Assembly: GCA_018242445.1 (NCBI GenBank)
Contig: JAFEBW010000009.1
Coordinates: 1-64,000 of the forward strand
Direction: 5' to 3'
Source: Pseudomonadota bacterium
Lineage (GTDB): Bacteria > Pseudomonadota > Gammaproteobacteria > Xanthomonadales > Xanthomonadaceae
DNA length: 64,000 nt
Shown: positions 61,564-64,000 of the stretch, in pieces
How positions within the stretch are numbered: the stretch's first letter is position 1
Layout of the letters: the number at the start of each line of letters is the position of its first letter
The notes under the pieces: generated by a model
Seen by the model: the letters and a program-made list of their open reading frames with translations, nothing else
The model's database searches: none
What the model was told of the DNA's origin: nothing
Program-made: the position numbers and the translations under genes

Positions 61564-62946
61564 ATGAGCCAACCCTCCGTCCTCGTCGTCGACGACGAAC
61601 GCGACATCCGCGAGCTGCTCACCATCACCCTCGGGCGGATGGGGCTGCTGGTGGATACCGCCGGCAACGTCGCGCAGGCGCGCGCGCGGCTGGCTGGTGG
61701 CCGCTACGGCCTGTGCCTGACCGACATGCGCCTGCCCGACGGCAACGGGCTGGAGATCATCGCCCACATCGTCGCCCGCCACCCGGACACCCCGGTGGCG
61801 ATGATCACCGCCTACGGCAACGTCGAGGCGGCGGTGGACGCGCTCAAGGCCGGCGCCTTCGATTTCGTGTCCAAGCCGGTCGATCTGGCGGTGCTGCGGC
61901 GGCTGGTCGGCAACGCGCTGGAGTTGCAACAAAAGCGCAACGCCGCCCCGGCCGCGTCCGGGCTGATCGGCGAGTCGCCGACCATGCTGGCGCTGCGCCA
62001 GACCATCGCCAAGCTGGCGCGCAGCCAGGCCCCGGTGTACATCACCGGCGAGTCCGGCGCCGGCAAGGAGCGCGTGGCGCGGCTGATCCATGAGCAAGGT
62101 CCACGCACGGCAGGGCCCTTCGTGCCGGTCAACTGCGGGGCGATCCCGGCCGAGCTGATGGAAAGCGAATTCTTCGGCCACAAGAAAGGCAGCTTCACCG
62201 GCGCCCATGCCGACAAGGATGGCCTGTTCCAGGCCGCCCACGGCGGCACCCTGTTCCTCGACGAGGTGGCCGAGCTGCCCCTGCACATGCAAGTCAAATT
62301 GTTGCGGGTGATCCAGGAAAAATCCGTGCGCGCGGTGGGCGCGGCAGCCGAGGTGCCGGTGGACGTGCGCATTCTCTCGGCCACCCACAAGGATCTCGCC
62401 CGCCAGGTCGAGGACAACCGCTTCCGCCACGACCTGTTCTATCGGCTGAACGTGATCGAGTTGCGGGTGCCGCCGCTGCGCGAGCGGGTGGACGACATAC
62501 CGCTGCTGGTGGACGCCATCCTGAAAAAGCTGTCGGCCGAGGCCGGCGAACCGCTGCCGAAGCCCGATGCCGACGCCCTGGCCGCGCTGCGCGGTTATGC
62601 CTTCCCCGGCAACGTGCGCGAACTGGAGAACATCCTCGAGCGCGCCACCGCCCTGTGCGAGGGCGACAGCATCCAGCCTGCAGACCTGCGCTTGCCGGTC
62701 GCCAGCCCGACGCGCGATGCCGGCGAGACGGCGGGCAATGGCCGAGCCCCCGTGGAACAGGCCGCCACGCCCTTGCCAGCGGCCGGCACCGGCGACGCCC
62801 TGCCGCGCCACCTGGAAAACCTCGAGCGCGAGGCCATCGTGCGTGCGCTGGAGGAATGCCGCTACAACAAGACCAAGGCGGCCGCGCGACTGGGCATCAC
62901 CTTCCGCGCCTTGCGCTACAAGCTCAAGAAACTGGCGATCGAATAG
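61564..62946 (+). CDS. pilR: Sigma-54-dependent response regulator PilR
   Basis: Activator of pilin genes. The 460-residue product has a receiver (phospho-acceptor D54 in CLTDMRLPDG), an AAA+ domain with Walker A GESGAGKE, the sigma-54 contact loop GSFTGAHADKDG (consensus GAFTGA, with Ser for Ala) and LFLDEVAELPL. A Fis-type helix-turn-helix (ALEECRYNKTKAAARLGITF, then RALRYKLKKL) ends the protein. ATG 61564. Two sigma-54 type promoters lie before the downstream pilin genes, in agreement with its role. Confidence 0.95.
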   Translation: MSQPSVLVVDDERDIRELLTITLGRMGLLVDTAGNVAQARARLAGGRYGLCLTDMRLPDGNGLEIIAHIVARHPDTPVAMITAYGNVEAAVDALKAGAFDFVSKPVDLAVLRRLVGNALELQQKRNAAPAASGLIGESPTMLALRQTIAKLARSQAPVYITGESGAGKERVARLIHEQGPRTAGPFVPVNCGAIPAELMESEFFGHKKGSFTGAHADKDGLFQAAHGGTLFLDEVAELPLHMQVKLLRVIQEKSVRAVGAAAEVPVDVRILSATHKDLARQVEDNRFRHDLFYRLNVIELRVPPLRERVDDIPLLVDAILKKLSAEAGEPLPKPDADALAALRGYAFPGNVRELENILERATALCEGDSIQPADLRLPVASPTRDAGETAGNGRAPVEQAATPLPAAGTGDALPRHLENLEREAIVRALEECRYNKTKAAARLGITFRALRYKLKKLAIE

Positions 62947-62952
62947 AAGGCA

Positions 62953-63071
62953 AACGCTGATTTATTCAGCGTTGCCAGCCGGCCCTGGATGACCGACCAC
63001 GAACCAATCACGCAAGCGATTGATTCGTGTGAGCTTCAGTCCGGGCATGTACCGGACTGAAGCGTGCGCTG
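62953..63071. repeat. 119-bp multi-hairpin dispersed repeat, copy 2
   Basis: The same length as the copy at 8104-8222 with about 7 differences. Here the last hairpin is CAGTCCGG/CCGGACTG, fully paired, where copy 1 has a T-G pair. The third hairpin also differs by substitutions in its 3' arm. It occupies the pilR-pilA gap immediately upstream of the sigma-54 site. Confidence 0.85.
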
Positions 63072-63120
63072 CCGCCGAGCATCGGCGTAAGGCACGCCCA
63101 TGCGACAGCGGAAGCGACGG

Positions 63121-63136
63121 CGGCACGATTCTTGCT
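63121..63136 (+). promoter_or_regulatory. Sigma-54 promoter of the first pilin gene
   Basis: CGGCAC-N5-TTGCT matches the consensus TGGCAC-N5-TTGCA at the essential GG and GC positions with correct 10-base spacing. Transcription would start near 63148, leaving a leader of about 23 bases with GTGGAG as ribosome site for the ATG at 63171. Confidence 0.8.
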
Positions 63137-63170
63137 TGAATATTGGATGGGTTCTGTGGAGATCCGATCC

Positions 63171-63629
63171 ATGCCAAGACAGTCGCCCGGCTTCACCCTG
63201 ATCGAGCTGATGATCGTGGTCGCGATCATCGCCCTGCTGGCGGCCATCGCCCTTCCGGCCTATCAGGACTACGTGGTTCGCTCGCAGGTTTCCGAAGGCG
63301 CCGTCCTGGCCGATGGCAGCAAGTCCGCGATCGCCGAGTTCTATTCCAACAAGGGCGTCATGCCGACGTCCAATGCGTCGGTTGGCCAACCCCAGCCAAC
63401 CAGCATCGTCGGCACCTTCGTGAGCCGGGTGGACGTCGGTACCGCCGCCGGTGCGCCGGGCTGGATCAAGGTCACTTATTCCAGCGCCGCCCCGGAGCGT
63501 GCGAACACGGCCCTCAATGGCACGTTTCTGATCCTCAAGCCTTTGCCGCAGACCGGCTCGGTGGTGTGGTCGTGCAAGGATCCATCCACCACCGTGCCGC
63601 CGCGCTACCTGCCGACGGCCTGCCGGTGA
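63171..63629 (+). CDS. pilA: Type IV pilin (PilA-type)
   Basis: Type IVa prepilin, 152 residues. The short leader MPRQSPG is cut before F; the mature start [20 protein letters not shown] has Glu5 and the hydrophobic helix needed for assembly. The C-terminal part has two cysteines (SCKDPS and TAC) that define the disulfide loop. ATG 63171 gives the 7-residue leader; an upstream in-frame start would be unusual. It lies downstream of pilR and a sigma-54 site, and a second pilin gene follows. Confidence 0.95.
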   Translation: MPRQSPGFTLIELMIVVAIIALLAAIALPAYQDYVVRSQVSEGAVLADGSKSAIAEFYSNKGVMPTSNASVGQPQPTSIVGTFVSRVDVGTAAGAPGWIKVTYSSAAPERANTALNGTFLILKPLPQTGSVVWSCKDPSTTVPPRYLPTACR

Positions 63630-63759
63630 GCTGGATGCTGGGCCCCGCCCGCTGTCGCATCGCGTCACTTTTTGACCCAATCCACCTCCCATTGACGATG
63701 CCCTGGCAAGCAGCCATGCTGCACGGGCGACAACCGTGTCAAAGGTCACACTTCCACGT

Positions 63760-63775
63760 TGGCACGGCATTTGCA
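63760..63775 (+). promoter_or_regulatory. Sigma-54 promoter of the second pilin gene
   Basis: TGGCACGGCATTTGCA is an exact match to the TGGCAC-N5-TTGCA consensus. The transcript would start near 63787, about 95 bases before the second pilin ATG. The other sequence in the 252-bp gap 63630-63881 shows no gene; PilR sites are expected upstream of the promoter but are not evident. Confidence 0.9.
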
Positions 63776-63881
63776 TCATCCTGTTTGCATGCACCGGCGT
63801 CCGGTACGGATCATGGACGCAGTCCGCGCCGTCCGCGGGGCAGGCAAGGTTAGCTAACCCACCAACCAAAGGAATTTCGTC

Positions 63882-64000
63882 ATGAACAAGCTCCAGCAAG
63901 GCTTCACCCTGATCGAGCTGATGATCGTGGTCGCGATCATCGCCATCCTCGCCGCGATCGCCATCCCGGCCTATCAGGACTACGTGATCCGCTCGCAGGT
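63882..64000 (+). CDS. pilA: Second type IV pilin, truncated by the window end
   Basis: ATG 63882 begins [19 protein letters not shown] and continues as a helix nearly identical to that of the first pilin ([19 protein letters not shown]). GGAATTTCGTC precedes it. Only 39 codons are in the window. The exact sigma-54 promoter suggests that this is the major pilin, and the first gene with its weaker site a minor or alternative one; this is inferred. Confidence 0.93.
   Translation, partial: MNKLQQGFTLIELMIVVAIIAILAAIAIPAYQDYVIRSQ

Overview
The window is high-GC DNA of gammaproteobacterial type. Gene content and order (rhlB/trxA/rho, divergent rluD and bamD, pilS/pilR beside type IV pilins, a KefB-type antiporter, thiC behind a TPP riboswitch, a GGNDS-type PPi-phosphofructokinase) fit the Xanthomonadales (Lysobacteraceae or Rhodanobacteraceae). 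This assignment rests on recognition of protein families, not on a database search. No rRNA, tRNA or CRISPR array was seen.

Layout. 1-337: tail of an IS110-type transposase and intergenic repeat. 338-2793: lipA behind a SufR-like regulator and a periplasmic protein. 2946-6067: SDR enzyme, mpl, adk. 6219-18345: PPi-dependent phosphofructokinase, membrane H+-pyrophosphatase and soluble pyrophosphatase, interspersed with a CsgG-like protein, an S9 peptidase, a yefM-yoeB toxin-antitoxin pair and a GT83-like glycosyltransferase. 18344-18760: decayed PIN/RHH toxin-antitoxin pair. 18745-27332: thiC, then an operon for a ferredoxin-dependent 2-oxoacid oxidoreductase with a Sel1/prolyl-hydroxylase gene inside it and an FAD/Fe-S oxidoreductase at its head. 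27754-33130: S10 peptidase, KefB-like antiporter, acyl-CoA dehydrogenase. 33257-40450: rho, trxA, rhlB, ftsEX and a double-receiver protein. 40730-42504: ung and rpoH with a CIRCE-like operator. 42620-45278: small accessory island (IS21 remnant, relB-yafQ, yjjJ). 45279-54893: ybaL, clpB, pgeF, rluD, bamD, nadE. 54895-57794: DUF559 gene between inverted repeats, then sucCD. 57940-64000: pilS, a membrane glycosyltransferase, pilR and two pilin genes behind sigma-54 sites.

The most unusual signal is a population of short palindromic intergenic repeats that have also entered genes. Three conserved enzymes, Mpl, PgeF and NadE, carry in-frame stretches of about 30-60 residues made of repeat sequence at points where their families normally have none. 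The 3' end of hppA is duplicated around another repeat, and PgeF shows a similar host-sequence duplication. A DUF559 endonuclease-like gene is bracketed by a 39-bp inverted pair of the same class of element. Together this resembles the protein-invading palindromic elements of Rickettsia, here in a GC-rich gammaproteobacterium. A separate 119-bp repeat occurs twice and looks like a multi-hairpin structured element.

Metabolically, the window points to pyrophosphate-linked glycolysis and energy conservation (pfp, hppA, ppa) and to a ferredoxin-linked 2-oxoacid step next in pathway order to succinyl-CoA synthetase (sucCD).
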